DNA of 64,000 bases from Chitinophagaceae bacterium (GCA_016717285.1 JADKFU010000004.1:310001-374000); one strand, 5' to 3'; counted from the first letter of the stretch, positions 1 to 8,963 are shown. A program made the numbers and translations. The notes: generated by a model from the sequence alone, not told the origin.

Positions 1-149
1 AGTATCACATGGCCGCCTCTTCCGCCATCGCCGCCATCAGGACCACCTTTGGCTGTAACTTTATCGTGGCGAAAATGGATGCTGCCCGCGCCACCATTGC
101 CGCTGCGGCAGAAAATTTTTACGTAATCAACAAAGTTTGAACCTTCCAC
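1..149 (-). CDS. obgE: GTPase Obg, N-terminal fragment (cut by window edge)
   Basis: This is the first ~49 residues of the Obg/CgtA GTPase, a late 50S ribosome assembly and stress factor; the rest lies left of the window. Read on the minus strand it contains NFVDYVKIFCRSGNGG and then the glycine-rich GGPDGGDGGRGG typical of the Obg fold. No ATG is available; GTG at 149-147 gives MEGSNFVDYV, which resembles Bacteroidota Obg starts. It follows adk on the same strand, an arrangement (hpt-adk-obg) common in Bacteroidota. Identity comes from recognisable motifs; the start is inferred. Confidence 0.88.
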   Translation of the reverse strand, partial: MEGSNFVDYVKIFCRSGNGGAGSIHFRHDKVTAKGGPDGGDGGRGGHVI

Positions 150-218
150 TGCGAGTATTAAAATGCTGCAATAACCAACATGGTTATACAATGCGTGAAG
201 GTAAGCAATTGCATTTGG

Positions 219-812
219 CTAAGCCTTACCGGGAAGCAGGCGATCAATCTCCGTGCAAAGCAATTCGAAAACTTCATCCACAGTACCTTCACCTTTCAGC
301 TCCATAAATTTATGCTGATCACTGTAATAAGCTGCTAAGGGAAGTGTCTGATCGCGATAGACCTGCATGCGTTTGCGGATTACTACTTCATTGTTGTCGT
401 CGGTACGACCGGAACTCTGGCCACGCAGCAAGAGTCGCTGCACCACTTCTTCTTCCTGCACCAACAATGATAAAACGATGGTGATATCGGAGTTGCGCTC
501 ACTGAAAAACTGATCGAGTGCATCGGCTTGCGGAATGGTACGAGGAAAACCATCGAAGATGATGCCTTCACTCTTCATCAGATCCTTACCATCAATGTAA
601 TTGGCGAGCACGCGAAAAGTGAGTTCGTCGGGCACCAGTTGTCCGTGGTCCATGTATGATTTCAGCTCCGTTCCCAGATCGGAAGGCGTAGTGATTACCG
701 CTCTGAAAATATCGCCCGTTGAAATATGTGCTAAGCCGTATTTCTCTTTCAGTTTTACTGCCTGAGTTCCTTTGCCGCTGCCGGGAGGGCCGAAGAGGAT
801 GATGTTTAACAT
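219..812 (-). CDS. adk: Adenylate kinase
   Basis: Cytoplasmic AMP + ATP to 2 ADP phosphotransferase. The 197-residue protein has the P-loop GPPGSGKGTQ at residues 8-17, STGDIFR at 31-37 for AMP binding and DGFPRT at 87-92. The LID segment around residues 130-140 (RGQSSGRTDDN) is short and has no zinc cysteines, as in short-form adenylate kinases. The ATG at 812 places the P-loop at the usual distance from the N-terminus. It lies between hpt upstream and obgE downstream on the minus strand, but 171 bp of repeat-like DNA separates it from hpt, so it may have its own promoter. Confidence 0.97.
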   Translation of the reverse strand: MLNIILFGPPGSGKGTQAVKLKEKYGLAHISTGDIFRAVITTPSDLGTELKSYMDHGQLVPDELTFRVLANYIDGKDLMKSEGIIFDGFPRTIPQADALDQFFSERNSDITIVLSLLVQEEEVVQRLLLRGQSSGRTDDNNEVVIRKRMQVYRDQTLPLAAYYSDQHKFMELKGEGTVDEVFELLCTEIDRLLPGKA

Positions 813-839
813 TGTTATCAGTTATTTTTTTTCACTTGG

Positions 840-962
840 AAGTGTTTGGCATTTAGATGGTTAAATGGTTGGATGGCTAAATGGTTAAATTGTTTCATTG
901 TTGGTTGCAAAATCGGAATCAGTACATTATTGTGAGATTAACAATTAAACAATTTAACAGTT
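840..962. repeat. Low-complexity TTAAATGG/AATTGTT repeat cluster with 12-bp inverted arms
   Basis: The hpt-adk spacer is built from degenerate words: GGTTAAATGG and GGCTAAATGG near 858-890, and AACAATTAAACAATTTAAC near 940-958. GTTAAATTGTTT (884-895) and AAACAATTTAAC (947-958) are perfect inverted arms around a 51-base loop. Similar words occur at 5580-5605 and 5773-5790. No coding potential is visible. I cannot say whether it acts as an RNA structure or is replication-slippage debris. Confidence 0.5.
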
Positions 963-983
963 AAACAATGCATTCTCATCACA

Positions 984-1517
984 TCAAACCCTCACATAAA
1001 TATCCTTTAAATTTCTCCCCAAACCATCATAGTCCAATCCAAAGCCGACCAGAAATTCATTCGGCACTTTAAATCCGATATAATCAATCTCCATATCGGA
1101 TTCCAATGCATCAGGCTTGAATAACAAGGCCGCAATGCGCACACTTTCAGGTTGGAGGGTATGAATGTATTTCAAAAACTCTCTCACTGTTTTGCCTGTA
1201 TCCACAATGTCTTCAATAATCACCACATTCCGGCCTTTCAGATCAGCGTTTAAACCAATCAATGTTTTCACTTTGCCGGAAGAGGACGTTCCTTCATACG
1301 AAGAAAGTTTCACGAAAGTGATTTCACATTCGATGTTCAACTGCTGCATCAATTCACCTGCAAACATGAAGACGCCATTGAGAATACCGATGAAGAGCGG
1401 TTTTTCATGCCGAAGGTCATAATTCATGGCTGCCGCCATCTCGCTGATTCGCTGTCGAATAGTTTCAGAAGGAATATAGGTGCGGAAATTCAGGTCATGC
1501 AGTCGTACAACATCCAT
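984..1517 (-). CDS. hpt: Hypoxanthine phosphoribosyltransferase
   Basis: Purine salvage enzyme that joins hypoxanthine or guanine to PRPP, giving IMP or GMP. The 177-residue length is normal. The PRPP-binding motif VVIIEDIVDTGKT lies at residues 98-110, and the flexible-loop region LSSYEGTSSSGKV at 71-83. It is the first gene of a minus-strand group with adk and obgE. ATG at 1517 is the only sensible start. Confidence 0.95.
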   Translation of the reverse strand: MDVVRLHDLNFRTYIPSETIRQRISEMAAAMNYDLRHEKPLFIGILNGVFMFAGELMQQLNIECEITFVKLSSYEGTSSSGKVKTLIGLNADLKGRNVVIIEDIVDTGKTVREFLKYIHTLQPESVRIAALLFKPDALESDMEIDYIGFKVPNEFLVGFGLDYDGLGRNLKDIYVRV

Positions 1518-1560
1518 GCGGCAAAAATAGCAGATTAGTTTAAAGGAATTGGAAATTGAG

Positions 1561-1700
1561 AATCAGGAATTGATGAAAATGATTTGCTGATGGTTTGATA
1601 GGCCAATGTGCCAATGCAAAGATTTATGACCAATGACCGGTGACTATTGACGTAAGACTAAAAGACGTAAGACTTAGGACTAAGAAACAACTAACGACTC
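1561..1700. repeat. Three-part low-complexity repeat (copy A)
   Basis: The hpt/permease spacer reads as three successive word families on the plus strand: CCAATGTGCCAATG (about 1602-1617), GACCAATGACCGGTGAC (about 1629-1645), then GTAAGACTAAAAGACGTAAGAC and GGACTAAG words (about 1651-1685). The same order appears on the minus strand at 18646-18785. It ends four bases before the permease stop codon. No protein is encoded. Confidence 0.55.
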
Positions 1701-1704
1701 ACTA

Positions 1705-2931
1705 CTACTCTTCAGTCAACCGGTATTCATTTTTTGCAGCGCGCCACGAAGGGAACCATGACGCCAGGAGACCAATGGAGATAACTGTAATGAAAACCAA
1801 CACAAAATCTCCTGCTTTCATTTGAACAGGATAGGCATCAATTACAAAAGAGCCACCACCAATTTTCAATATTTCAAATTTGTGTTGAACAATGATGATG
1901 ATGGCTGCCAGTAAAAAGCCCGAGCAACAACCAATGAAAGAGAGCAGCGTGCCTTCAAATAAAAATATCTTCCTGATAAGGCTTTCATCAGCTCCCATTG
2001 CTTTCAGGATGGCGATGTCTTTCTTCTTTTCAATCACGAGCATACTGAGTGAACCAACAATATTAAATGCAGCTACAATCAGTATGAACGTAAGAATTGC
2101 ATACACGGCCCACTTTTCAGTGCGCATCACTTTATAAAGCACGGCATTCTGCTGCAAACGGTTTCTCACTTCGAAAGAAGTTCCCATCAATTTTTGAATG
2201 GCAGACTGCAGCTTTACTTCATCTACACCGGATTCTGTCGCAATTTCCAGGTACGAAACCTGTTTTTCATACCCTGTAAGCCAACGAGCAAAACTCAGTG
2301 GCACAAAAACATATTTGCTGTCGAACTCCGATTGAATAGCGAAGCTGCCGGCAGGTCTTATCGGTCCGCGGTTGAAAGCATCTTCAGGATTGATAGCGGT
2401 GGTTTTGTCTTTGCGGGGAATATAAACGGTGAGAAAACCAAACGGATTATCGTAGTTGATGCCCAATGCCTGTTCTATTCCCAATCCGACAACAGCAAGA
2501 TCTTCGCCGACGTTTTTCAGTTTGAATTCACCATAGTACATCGCGGAATCTATTCCGGTAAGTGATCCATAATCAACATCCACTCCTTTTATTGTTGCAA
2601 TGTATTGACGGTCTGCATACGTGAGCAAAGCATTTTCTTCCACCACTTCTGCTACTGCCCTGATGCCACCGAGCTTTTTTAATTCCAGCATTTGCATTGA
2701 ATCCGGTGTGAAAGATTTGCCCGCTTTAGCAGTTACTGTAAAATCCGGATTGAAGGAATTATAAAGTGAAATCACTAATCCTTCAAAGCCATTGAAAACC
2801 GAGAGCACGAGAATCAAACCCAAGGAACCAACGAACATGCCCAACACAGAAACCCAGGAAATGATGTTGATCGCATTGCTGGATTTTTTGCTGAACAGGT
2901 AACGGTAAGCGAAGGAGAAGGGAAGATTCAA
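1705..2931 (-). CDS. LolC/LolE-family ABC transporter permease
   Basis: Inner-membrane permease of the FtsX/MacB superfamily; relatives extract lipoproteins or act as envelope ABC exporters. The N-terminal SKKSSNAINIISWVSVLGM leads into a first membrane helix, a long periplasmic domain follows, and three C-terminal helices include the conserved KKKDIAILKAMGADESLIRKIF loop region. No ATG is near the start: TTG at 2931 gives the family-typical MNLPFSFAYRYLFSKK, whereas GTG at 2973 would add 14 residues; I prefer TTG. No ATP-binding subunit is adjacent, so it must come from elsewhere. rbfA lies just upstream, an association frequent in Bacteroidota. Confidence 0.88.
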   Translation of the reverse strand: MNLPFSFAYRYLFSKKSSNAINIISWVSVLGMFVGSLGLILVLSVFNGFEGLVISLYNSFNPDFTVTAKAGKSFTPDSMQMLELKKLGGIRAVAEVVEENALLTYADRQYIATIKGVDVDYGSLTGIDSAMYYGEFKLKNVGEDLAVVGLGIEQALGINYDNPFGFLTVYIPRKDKTTAINPEDAFNRGPIRPAGSFAIQSEFDSKYVFVPLSFARWLTGYEKQVSYLEIATESGVDEVKLQSAIQKLMGTSFEVRNRLQQNAVLYKVMRTEKWAVYAILTFILIVAAFNIVGSLSMLVIEKKKDIAILKAMGADESLIRKIFLFEGTLLSFIGCCSGFLLAAIIIIVQHKFEILKIGGGSFVIDAYPVQMKAGDFVLVFITVISIGLLASWFPSWRAAKNEYRLTEE

Positions 2932-3011
2932 AGAGGAGTATTTAATGATTTCATTGCGGCTTACATCAATCACTTACAATACTGTGAGGACAACAGATAA
3001 GTTATGCTTCA

Positions 3012-3386
3012 TCAATCTGCATTTCCATTTTCTTCTTCTTTGATCTTCTTGAAAATCTCCTCCATTCTGAAAACTTCAGAGAGAGAATCATCTACAAAAA
3101 AGTGCAGTTCCGGAATCCTTCGCACCTGGTTTCTGATGGCATTACCCAGCTTATGCCGTAATTCTCTTTCGTTATTTGTCAGCGATGCCAGCACTTCTTC
3201 CTGGTCTTTCACCTGGAAAAAACTCAGGTACACCTTTGCACTTACAAGGTCGCCTGATACGGTTACATGTGATATCGTGATCATTCCTCCATGTATCATC
3301 GACAAGCCGTCGCGCTGAAAAATTTCACTCAGCACTTCCTTGATCAGCTTGGCAATCTTCTTCTGTTTGATGGTTTCCATAATCAA
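3012..3386 (-). CDS. rbfA: Ribosome-binding factor A
   Basis: KH-type protein that binds immature 30S subunits and helps 16S rRNA 5'-end maturation. The 124-residue sequence matches the family: an N-terminal KIAKLIKEVLSEIFQ helix, then MITISHVTVSGDLVSAKVYLS and a C-terminal RRIPELHFFVDDSL. It sits upstream of the permease on the same strand with an 80-base gap to the preferred permease start. It probably starts an operon from the 3387-3686 spacer. Confidence 0.93.
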   Translation of the reverse strand: MIMETIKQKKIAKLIKEVLSEIFQRDGLSMIHGGMITISHVTVSGDLVSAKVYLSFFQVKDQEEVLASLTNNERELRHKLGNAIRNQVRRIPELHFFVDDSLSEVFRMEEIFKKIKEEENGNAD

Positions 3387-3686
3387 TAATATTAAGTAGC
3401 ATTTAAATCAAAAACGGCACTGGAACCGGAACGAATTTATACCAATAAAGTGCAACACCTAAAAATATTTTTCGCCATCAAACGTATGTCCCACGGAAAC
3501 AGTTGTGATTGTGTTGAAAATTAAAAAGATACCTGTCTTTCATTTCAATGCCCTTAAAGTTTGAAAATATCAGCTAACACAGGGATATTTGATTTTTCAA
3601 TTCACCCGGCAACTGTTGTATCACCTTAAAAAGGTTGCCCTTTAAACAATGCGGACTTCTTTCCAGTAAGCGCCACTACCCATCAT
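3387..3686. other. Divergent intergenic spacer, nothing recognised
   Basis: These 300 bases separate the divergent rbfA and ABC exporter genes and should hold both promoters. I find no ORF, RNA gene or convincing TTG-N19-TAnnTTTG promoter match. Confidence 0.5.
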
Positions 3687-5513
3687 TTGAAAACCTACCT
3701 CCGGCTTCTTACCTTTTCCAAACCATACTCCGGCTATATGCCGGAATATGTTGTACTGGCTTTTCTCAGTGTGATCTTTGGCGCGTTGAACTTTTCTCTG
3801 ATTGTACCCTTGCTGAATGTATTGTTCGGGACCATACAGTTGCAGCAGAATGTAGTGAAACCTGAATTCACTTTTTCCGCTTCTTATTTCATCAACACCT
3901 TCAATTATTTTTTTCAGAACATCCTTGCTGAACGTGGCAAAGTAGGCGCATTATGGTATGTATGCATCGTAATCCTTTGCAGCATCACACTCGCTAATGT
4001 CTTCCGGTATTGGTCGCTTCGGGTGCTTGCACGCATGCGCACCAACCTGATCCGCAACATCCGTTCAGCCATACATGATCAGTTTCTAGATATACAGGCC
4101 GGCTATTTTCAACGGCAGAAAAAAGGAGACCTTCTTTCTGTGATTTCAAATGATGTGCAGGAAATTGAAAGCTCCATCGTCACTTCCATCCAGGTCTTCT
4201 TCCGTGATCCGGCTACGATCATCGCTTACTTCACCCTGTTGTTTGTGATATCAGCAAAACTCACCTTGTTCACACTGATCTTTCTTCCCATTTCCGGCAT
4301 CATCATCAGCGTGATCTCGCGCAGATTAAAAAAAGAATCCATCAACAGTCAGAGTTTGCTCGGCGCCATCATGGCGATTTCTGAAGAAACCATCAGCGGC
4401 AGCAAGATCATCAGGGCGTTCAATGCCGAACCAATGCTACGTGCAAAATTTACGAAAGAGAATAACCGTTTCAGGCAATCCACTAAATCTATCTTAAACA
4501 CGCGTGAACTGGCAGCACCTGTTACCGAAACCTTTTCCATTGCCATTGTGGTTGGCATTATGCTTTATGGCGGCACGATGGTACTGTCGCAGCAATCAGG
4601 ACTGTCGGCGAGTGAGTTCATCGCATTCATTGCCTTGTATTCTCAGATTCTGCCACCGGCAAAAAATATTTCTTCAGCAGTCACCAGCATTCAGCGCGGA
4701 CTGGCATCCGGTGAACGGGTTTTAAAAATTATTGATGAACCCATAATAATTAAAGAGGCACCAAACGCAAAAGGCATCCAGACATTTAACGATAAGATTG
4801 AATTCAGGAATGTTTCATTCGGATATGAAGACAAACGTTATGCATTGAACAGTATAAATGTTTCTATTCCGAAAGGAAAAGTGATTGCACTGGTAGGTCC
4901 ATCCGGTTCCGGGAAAACAACCTTTGCCGATTTACTACCGCGATTTTATGATCCCACTGACGGCGCTATTCTGATAGATGGCACCGACATCAGAAATTAT
5001 AAGATCAAAGATTTGCGTGGCCTGATTGGAATGGTATCGCAGGAACCTGTTCTTTTTAATGACACTGTTCATAATAACCTTGCCTTTGGCCTGGAAAACG
5101 TAACGGAAGAAGCAGTGATCAACGCAGCGAAAGTGGCGAATGCGCACGATTTTATTTCACGTTTGGAAAACGGTTATCAAACCATCATTGGCGATCGTGG
5201 AGGTAAACTAAGTGGCGGAGAAAAGCAACGCCTTACGATTGCACGCGCCGTGTTGAAGAATCCACCGATTTTAATTCTGGATGAAGCCACTTCCTCACTT
5301 GATACAGAATCCGAACGGCTGGTACAAACTGCTTTGTATAAACTGATGGAAAACCGAACCAGCATCGTGATCGCACACCGGCTTTCCACCATTCAGAATG
5401 CCGATGAAATATTTGTGCTGCGAAAAGGAAAACTGGAAGAACGCGGTACACATAAAGAGTTATTGGGAAAAGATGGCGTGTATAAACATTTGGTGGATTT
5501 GCAGATGTTGTGA
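3687..5513 (+). CDS. ABC transporter, MsbA-like lipid/multidrug exporter
   Basis: A single-chain half-transporter of 608 residues that should work as a homodimer in the inner membrane, most likely flipping lipid or glycolipid. Six membrane helices fill residues ~20-330. The ATPase domain follows, with Walker A GPSGSGKTT near 404, the signature LSGGEKQR near 508, Walker B ILILDEATSSLD near 528 and the switch histidine in IVIAHRLST. The start is TTG at 3687, giving MKTYLRLLTFSKPY as in Bacteroidota homologues; the first ATG would cut 17 residues from the elbow helix. MsbA proper cannot be told from related exporters by sequence alone. Confidence 0.92.
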   Translation: MKTYLRLLTFSKPYSGYMPEYVVLAFLSVIFGALNFSLIVPLLNVLFGTIQLQQNVVKPEFTFSASYFINTFNYFFQNILAERGKVGALWYVCIVILCSITLANVFRYWSLRVLARMRTNLIRNIRSAIHDQFLDIQAGYFQRQKKGDLLSVISNDVQEIESSIVTSIQVFFRDPATIIAYFTLLFVISAKLTLFTLIFLPISGIIISVISRRLKKESINSQSLLGAIMAISEETISGSKIIRAFNAEPMLRAKFTKENNRFRQSTKSILNTRELAAPVTETFSIAIVVGIMLYGGTMVLSQQSGLSASEFIAFIALYSQILPPAKNISSAVTSIQRGLASGERVLKIIDEPIIIKEAPNAKGIQTFNDKIEFRNVSFGYEDKRYALNSINVSIPKGKVIALVGPSGSGKTTFADLLPRFYDPTDGAILIDGTDIRNYKIKDLRGLIGMVSQEPVLFNDTVHNNLAFGLENVTEEAVINAAKVANAHDFISRLENGYQTIIGDRGGKLSGGEKQRLTIARAVLKNPPILILDEATSSLDTESERLVQTALYKLMENRTSIVIAHRLSTIQNADEIFVLRKGKLEERGTHKELLGKDGVYKHLVDLQML

Positions 5514-5788
5514 TTAAAACATAACCATCAATGAGTTTCACAAAGGGTAAGCATGAAGTTTCATATCTGATACCTTGCTGAACAATTGAGCAATTTAACA
5601 ATAGCAACGTTTGTAGAAATTGATCATCTTAATTCATATCTATTCAATGCTTTGCTTTGTTCATCTGCTACGAAAGATTCCAAAAAAATTTGATTCACCA
5701 GTTCAGAATACAATCCACCATGCGGCAAATGTTTATATAAATTTGAAGAATGAAACAGCGATTTTACAACCATTCAGCAATTAAACAA
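5514..5788. other. Convergent spacer with short AACAATTTAAC-type repeats
   Basis: This spacer between the exporter stop and the acetyltransferase stop contains GAACAATTGAGCAATTTAAC (5580-5599) and CAGCAATTAAACAATTACC (5775-5793), related in wording to the hpt-adk repeat cluster. No terminator hairpin with a T-tract stands out. Confidence 0.35.
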
Positions 5789-6241
5789 TTACCCCACCTC
5801 ATTCTCCCAAAAATAAAAATTATGCTCCCGATCCAATTCAAATCCCACTTCAGGATACAGCCGGTTGCCGATATGATTGGAGATCTCTGTTTCAAGTGAA
5901 AGTCCGGCAGCATCGGTTTCCATCGCCAACGCTTTGCACCGTTCCATTAACAACTTTGAAAATCCATTGCCGCGGAATTCAGGTTTCACAAACAAGTCGT
6001 TGAGCAGCCACCAGCGCTTCATGCGTGTGGAAGAAAATAACGGATAGAGCTGCGTGAATCCTGCAATGATTCCCTGTTCATCTTTTGCAATGAAGATGAT
6101 AGATTCTTTGTTTTCTATCCGTTCTTTTAAAAATATTTTTGCCGCTTCCGCATCAGAAGGTTTTTTATAAAACATCCTGTAAGCATCAAACAACAGTGCC
6201 AGCTCATCAAGGTGTTCAACGGTTGCAATCAGTATTTTCAT
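5789..6241 (-). CDS. GNAT-family N-acetyltransferase
   Basis: Cytoplasmic acetyl-CoA-dependent N-acyltransferase of 150 residues; substrate unknown. Motif A is visible as NDLFVKPEFRGNGFSKLLM (residues 81-99), with the R/Q-G-x-G pyrophosphate loop at RGNG 90-93. The C-terminal YPEVGFELDREHNFYFWE is typical of the family. Its ATG overlaps the stop of the upstream DUF4199 gene by four bases (ATGA), so the two are probably translationally coupled. Confidence 0.88.
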   Translation of the reverse strand: MKILIATVEHLDELALLFDAYRMFYKKPSDAEAAKIFLKERIENKESIIFIAKDEQGIIAGFTQLYPLFSSTRMKRWWLLNDLFVKPEFRGNGFSKLLMERCKALAMETDAAGLSLETEISNHIGNRLYPEVGFELDREHNFYFWENEVG

Positions 6242-6747
6242 GACCCTGACTTCGTGCGATAAATGAGTGCTGCAATCAATGAAATGACAACACCGAAAAT
6301 GGTGGAAAATAAAAAGAGTACTGCATAGGATTGAAATGATCCGTTGTATGACATATCTACTTCGCGCATGGCATCCTTGATCTGTTTAGGTGTGGCATGT
6401 GAAGCGACCAGTTGATTCATGGTAAATTCCTTGTAAGTAACATAAAAATCAGGATTGATCAATTGCACATAGAGCAATATGATCAATACAAATGCAAGAC
6501 TGAAAAGCACTGTGTACATGACTCCAGTCTTAAAGCCCTGCAAAAATGTGAGCTGATTACCCTGACTTTTTTTCGTTTCACGAATCACTAGAAAAATAGT
6601 GACCCAGAAAAAAATCATGGTCGCGTTGCGGGTGTACTGACCAATCTCATGTCGCGCGGTGTTGAATCCGAGTACATGCTCAAGCAGTATCCAAACGACA
6701 GCAAAGCCGATGGCAATTGCGAGGTATTTTAAAACAGCACGATTCAT
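6238..6747 (-). CDS. DUF4199-type membrane protein
   Basis: Integral membrane protein of 169 residues in a Bacteroidota-restricted family of unknown function. Four helices are evident: one at the N-terminus (YLAIAIGFAVVWILLEHVLG), one over ATMIFFWVTIFLVI, one over VMYTVLFSLAFVLIILLYV and one at the C-terminus (FSTIFGVVISLIAALIY). The SQGNQLTFLQGFKTG segment before helix 3 is a family hallmark. ATG at 6747 is preferred over the in-frame TTG at 6756. It is coupled to the acetyltransferase by a four-base overlap. Confidence 0.82.
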   Translation of the reverse strand: MNRAVLKYLAIAIGFAVVWILLEHVLGFNTARHEIGQYTRNATMIFFWVTIFLVIRETKKSQGNQLTFLQGFKTGVMYTVLFSLAFVLIILLYVQLINPDFYVTYKEFTMNQLVASHATPKQIKDAMREVDMSYNGSFQSYAVLFLFSTIFGVVISLIAALIYRTKSGS

Positions 6748-6838
6748 AGTCAGCAATTTCCAATGAAGAAAAGAAATAAAGCGGAATTTCTGATAAAAAC
6801 ATCACGCAAAAATCAAAGCCCGAAACTTGCCTATTGTT

Positions 6839-7546
6839 TCAGTCTTTGGGATGGGTAGCCCAAACAGTTGCTTCTGTAATAAAAGCACGATCATCCATTT
6901 CCAGCATGCTTACAATGGTATGCGCAATATCCGGCGATTGCAATTTAGTTGCATTGTACAGTTTAGGCGGACGTCCGGCATTCGGGCCAAAGTTGGTTTG
7001 CACTTCGCTTGGATTCACCTGCATCACCCGGATATTGTGTTGCCGCAGTTCGGCACGCCAGCATTCCGTCATGCCGCTCAATGCAAATTTGGTGGATGCA
7101 TAAGCAGTGCCGCCGGAGAAACCTGCGCGGCCCGCAGTCGATGAAACATTCACGATGGTTCCGTATTGCTTTTCGATAAAATGCCTGGCGGATTCCCGTG
7201 CCACCATCATAGCACCCAGCACATTGGTTTCATATAACTGACGCATCTTCTCTGTATTCATGTTCACCAGTAATTCAAAATGGCCGAAAGCAGCATTGTT
7301 GATGAGCACATTGAAACTTCCAAAAGTTTTAATGGTCGTTTCAATCATTCGCATCACATCTTCTTCCTTGCTTACATCACCGGCCATAGAAACAGCACCA
7401 AGTTCTTTCGCTGCTTTTTCAAGATTGGTTTTGTTTCTGCCATTGATGATCACCATTGCACCTTTTGCAAGCAGTTGCTTTGCTGTTTCATAGCCGAGGC
7501 CGGAGCTTCCTCCTGTAATGAGCACTTTTGCTTCGTTTAAATTCAT
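6839..7546 (-). CDS. Short-chain dehydrogenase/reductase (SDR)
   Basis: Classical SDR of 235 residues using NAD(P)(H). It has the cofactor loop TGGSSGLG at 11-18, NNAA at 83-86, catalytic Ser135 or Ser136 and the YxxxK pair Tyr149/Lys153. After the active site it carries NPSEVQTNF, the usual region below the catalytic centre. The closest recognisable type is 3-oxoacyl-ACP-reductase-like or carbonyl-reductase-like; the substrate cannot be read from sequence. It stands alone on the minus strand. Confidence 0.9.
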   Translation of the reverse strand: MNLNEAKVLITGGSSGLGYETAKQLLAKGAMVIINGRNKTNLEKAAKELGAVSMAGDVSKEEDVMRMIETTIKTFGSFNVLINNAAFGHFELLVNMNTEKMRQLYETNVLGAMMVARESARHFIEKQYGTIVNVSSTAGRAGFSGGTAYASTKFALSGMTECWRAELRQHNIRVMQVNPSEVQTNFGPNAGRPPKLYNATKLQSPDIAHTIVSMLEMDDRAFITEATVWATHPKD

Positions 7547-8069
7547 GGTAATGAAATTTAATGGTTGAAGAAAATTATCCGTTGATTAAAATCGATGGCT
7601 ATAGATAACACTGATCTACTACGTTTTCTATTGCATATGGTTTTAACTGTGGAAAAAAATATAAGAAAATCTTTCATTGCTGACCGATAAAAAATTGTTA
7701 CCTGCAAAATAATGTCGCCCTTACAGGGCTTGCCCTAAATCTAATCTTTTATACACTACCATAATTCCGCCCTTACAGGGCTCAAATGCCATCGATTAAA
7801 TCAACAACAATTGATGCTGCCTGCAAATCCGTTATCTATTAAAATCGACGGCAAGAGACACCGGAGTGTCTATTTATTTTCCGTTCACTTCGATTTAAGC
7901 TTGCGTTAAAAATCTACAACCATTCAATTACCACTCAATAATTATCATCAATTAAAATAAATGATAAAATTTCCGGACTGCGACTCGGGTATCTATTGCC
8001 TCCGGTTTTAACCGGTGGCAAAAAATTAAAAGCAACTCTCCATTGAATTAACCTGTCGTAAAATTTCAA
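7547..8069. repeat. Spacer made of diverged interspersed repeats
   Basis: No gene is visible in these 523 bases. CGCCCTTACAGGGCT occurs twice in direct orientation (7716-7730 and 7768-7782). CCGTTGATTAAAATCGATGGC (7579-7599) recurs as a near-inverted copy at 7788-7805 and a direct diverged copy at 7829-7852. GACACCGGAGTGTC (7857-7870) has GACAC/GTGTC arms around a 4-base loop. A hairpin at 7996-8021 pairs TTGCC-T-CCGGTT with AACCGG-T-GGCAA, and a degenerate version of it lies at about 7633-7655. The structure suggests two decayed copies of one composite repeat rather than unique DNA. Confidence 0.6.
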
Positions 8070-8963
8070 TTAATCCTCACTCAAACTCCTCCACAAATAT
8101 AAAGTAGCATACGCTTCCCATCCGGCATACTTTTTAAACTGCATTTCAATTTGTTGAAGTGTTGGTTTTCTCTGTAGGTTCAGGTGTTTTCTAAGGGCCT
8201 GATGAAGTCCGGCATCTTCCAAAGGAAAAGCATTCGGATAATGAAATGTTTTCATCAATGCATAATTAGCGGTCCAGTTACCGATGCCTTTCAATGCTGT
8301 CAATGCCTGCTTAGCATCGTGAAAGGAAAGCAGTGAAAGTTTTTCCTTTGAAACAGCACCGGATGTAAATGCATTTGCAACATTGATCACATACTGCGCT
8401 TTTTGCCGGGAGAATTGCAGTTCAAGTAAAGCAGCAGGTTCAAGCGCTGCAATTGTTTCCGGTAAGGGAAAATGATAATAGGTTTTTCTTTTCCATAAAA
8501 ATTTTGTTCCGAAAGTCTCTACAAAATTTCGTTTCAGCTTATATGCAAAAGTAAGGTTGATCTGCTGACCGATAATCGCCCAACTGAGTGATTCAAACAA
8601 ATCCGGCATACTGACAATGCGATAACCGGAATATTTTCTCACCAATGATTTAAGCACTGCATCATTCGCGGCCATTTTATAAAACGGTTGCAGGTTGGTT
8701 TTCAGATCGAACCATTCTTGCATATAATGAGTGATGGATTGCTGAAGTATGGAAGTGAGGCGGCGATTCAAAACTGCAACAATAAGTTGTTGTTCCGGGT
8801 CAGCGGTTACGGAAATCAAAACAGTTTTTCCATTGCTATAAATTATTTTTTCTACCTGCTCATCCTGCACGTGGTGCAACAATTCATGCGGCGACCGTTT
8901 CAAAAAATGAAGGCATTGCGGAAAGCTGAATTCTTTGGGTGTAGTAATTATAAAAGATGTCAT
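8070..8963 (-). CDS. DNA-3-methyladenine glycosylase II (AlkA-like)
   Basis: Base-excision repair glycosylase of the HhH-GPD superfamily that removes alkylated bases. Using ATG at 8963 the protein is 297 residues and starts MTSFIITTPKEFSF. The N-terminal AlkA domain is followed by the helix-hairpin-helix GIGNW at about 226-230 and the catalytic aspartate in FPLEDAGL at about 250. The frame stays open to 9143 but would then overlap the divergent PaiB-like gene, so the shorter start is preferred. The two genes diverge from a 61-bp spacer, which probably holds both promoters. Confidence 0.9.
   Translation of the reverse strand: MTSFIITTPKEFSFPQCLHFLKRSPHELLHHVQDEQVEKIIYSNGKTVLISVTADPEQQLIVAVLNRRLTSILQQSITHYMQEWFDLKTNLQPFYKMAANDAVLKSLVRKYSGYRIVSMPDLFESLSWAIIGQQINLTFAYKLKRNFVETFGTKFLWKRKTYYHFPLPETIAALEPAALLELQFSRQKAQYVINVANAFTSGAVSKEKLSLLSFHDAKQALTALKGIGNWTANYALMKTFHYPNAFPLEDAGLHQALRKHLNLQRKPTLQQIEMQFKKYAGWEAYATLYLWRSLSED

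Noticed and set aside
5514..5788. Terminator between the exporter and the acetyltransferase
   Set aside because: No stem followed by a T-tract on either strand could be found.
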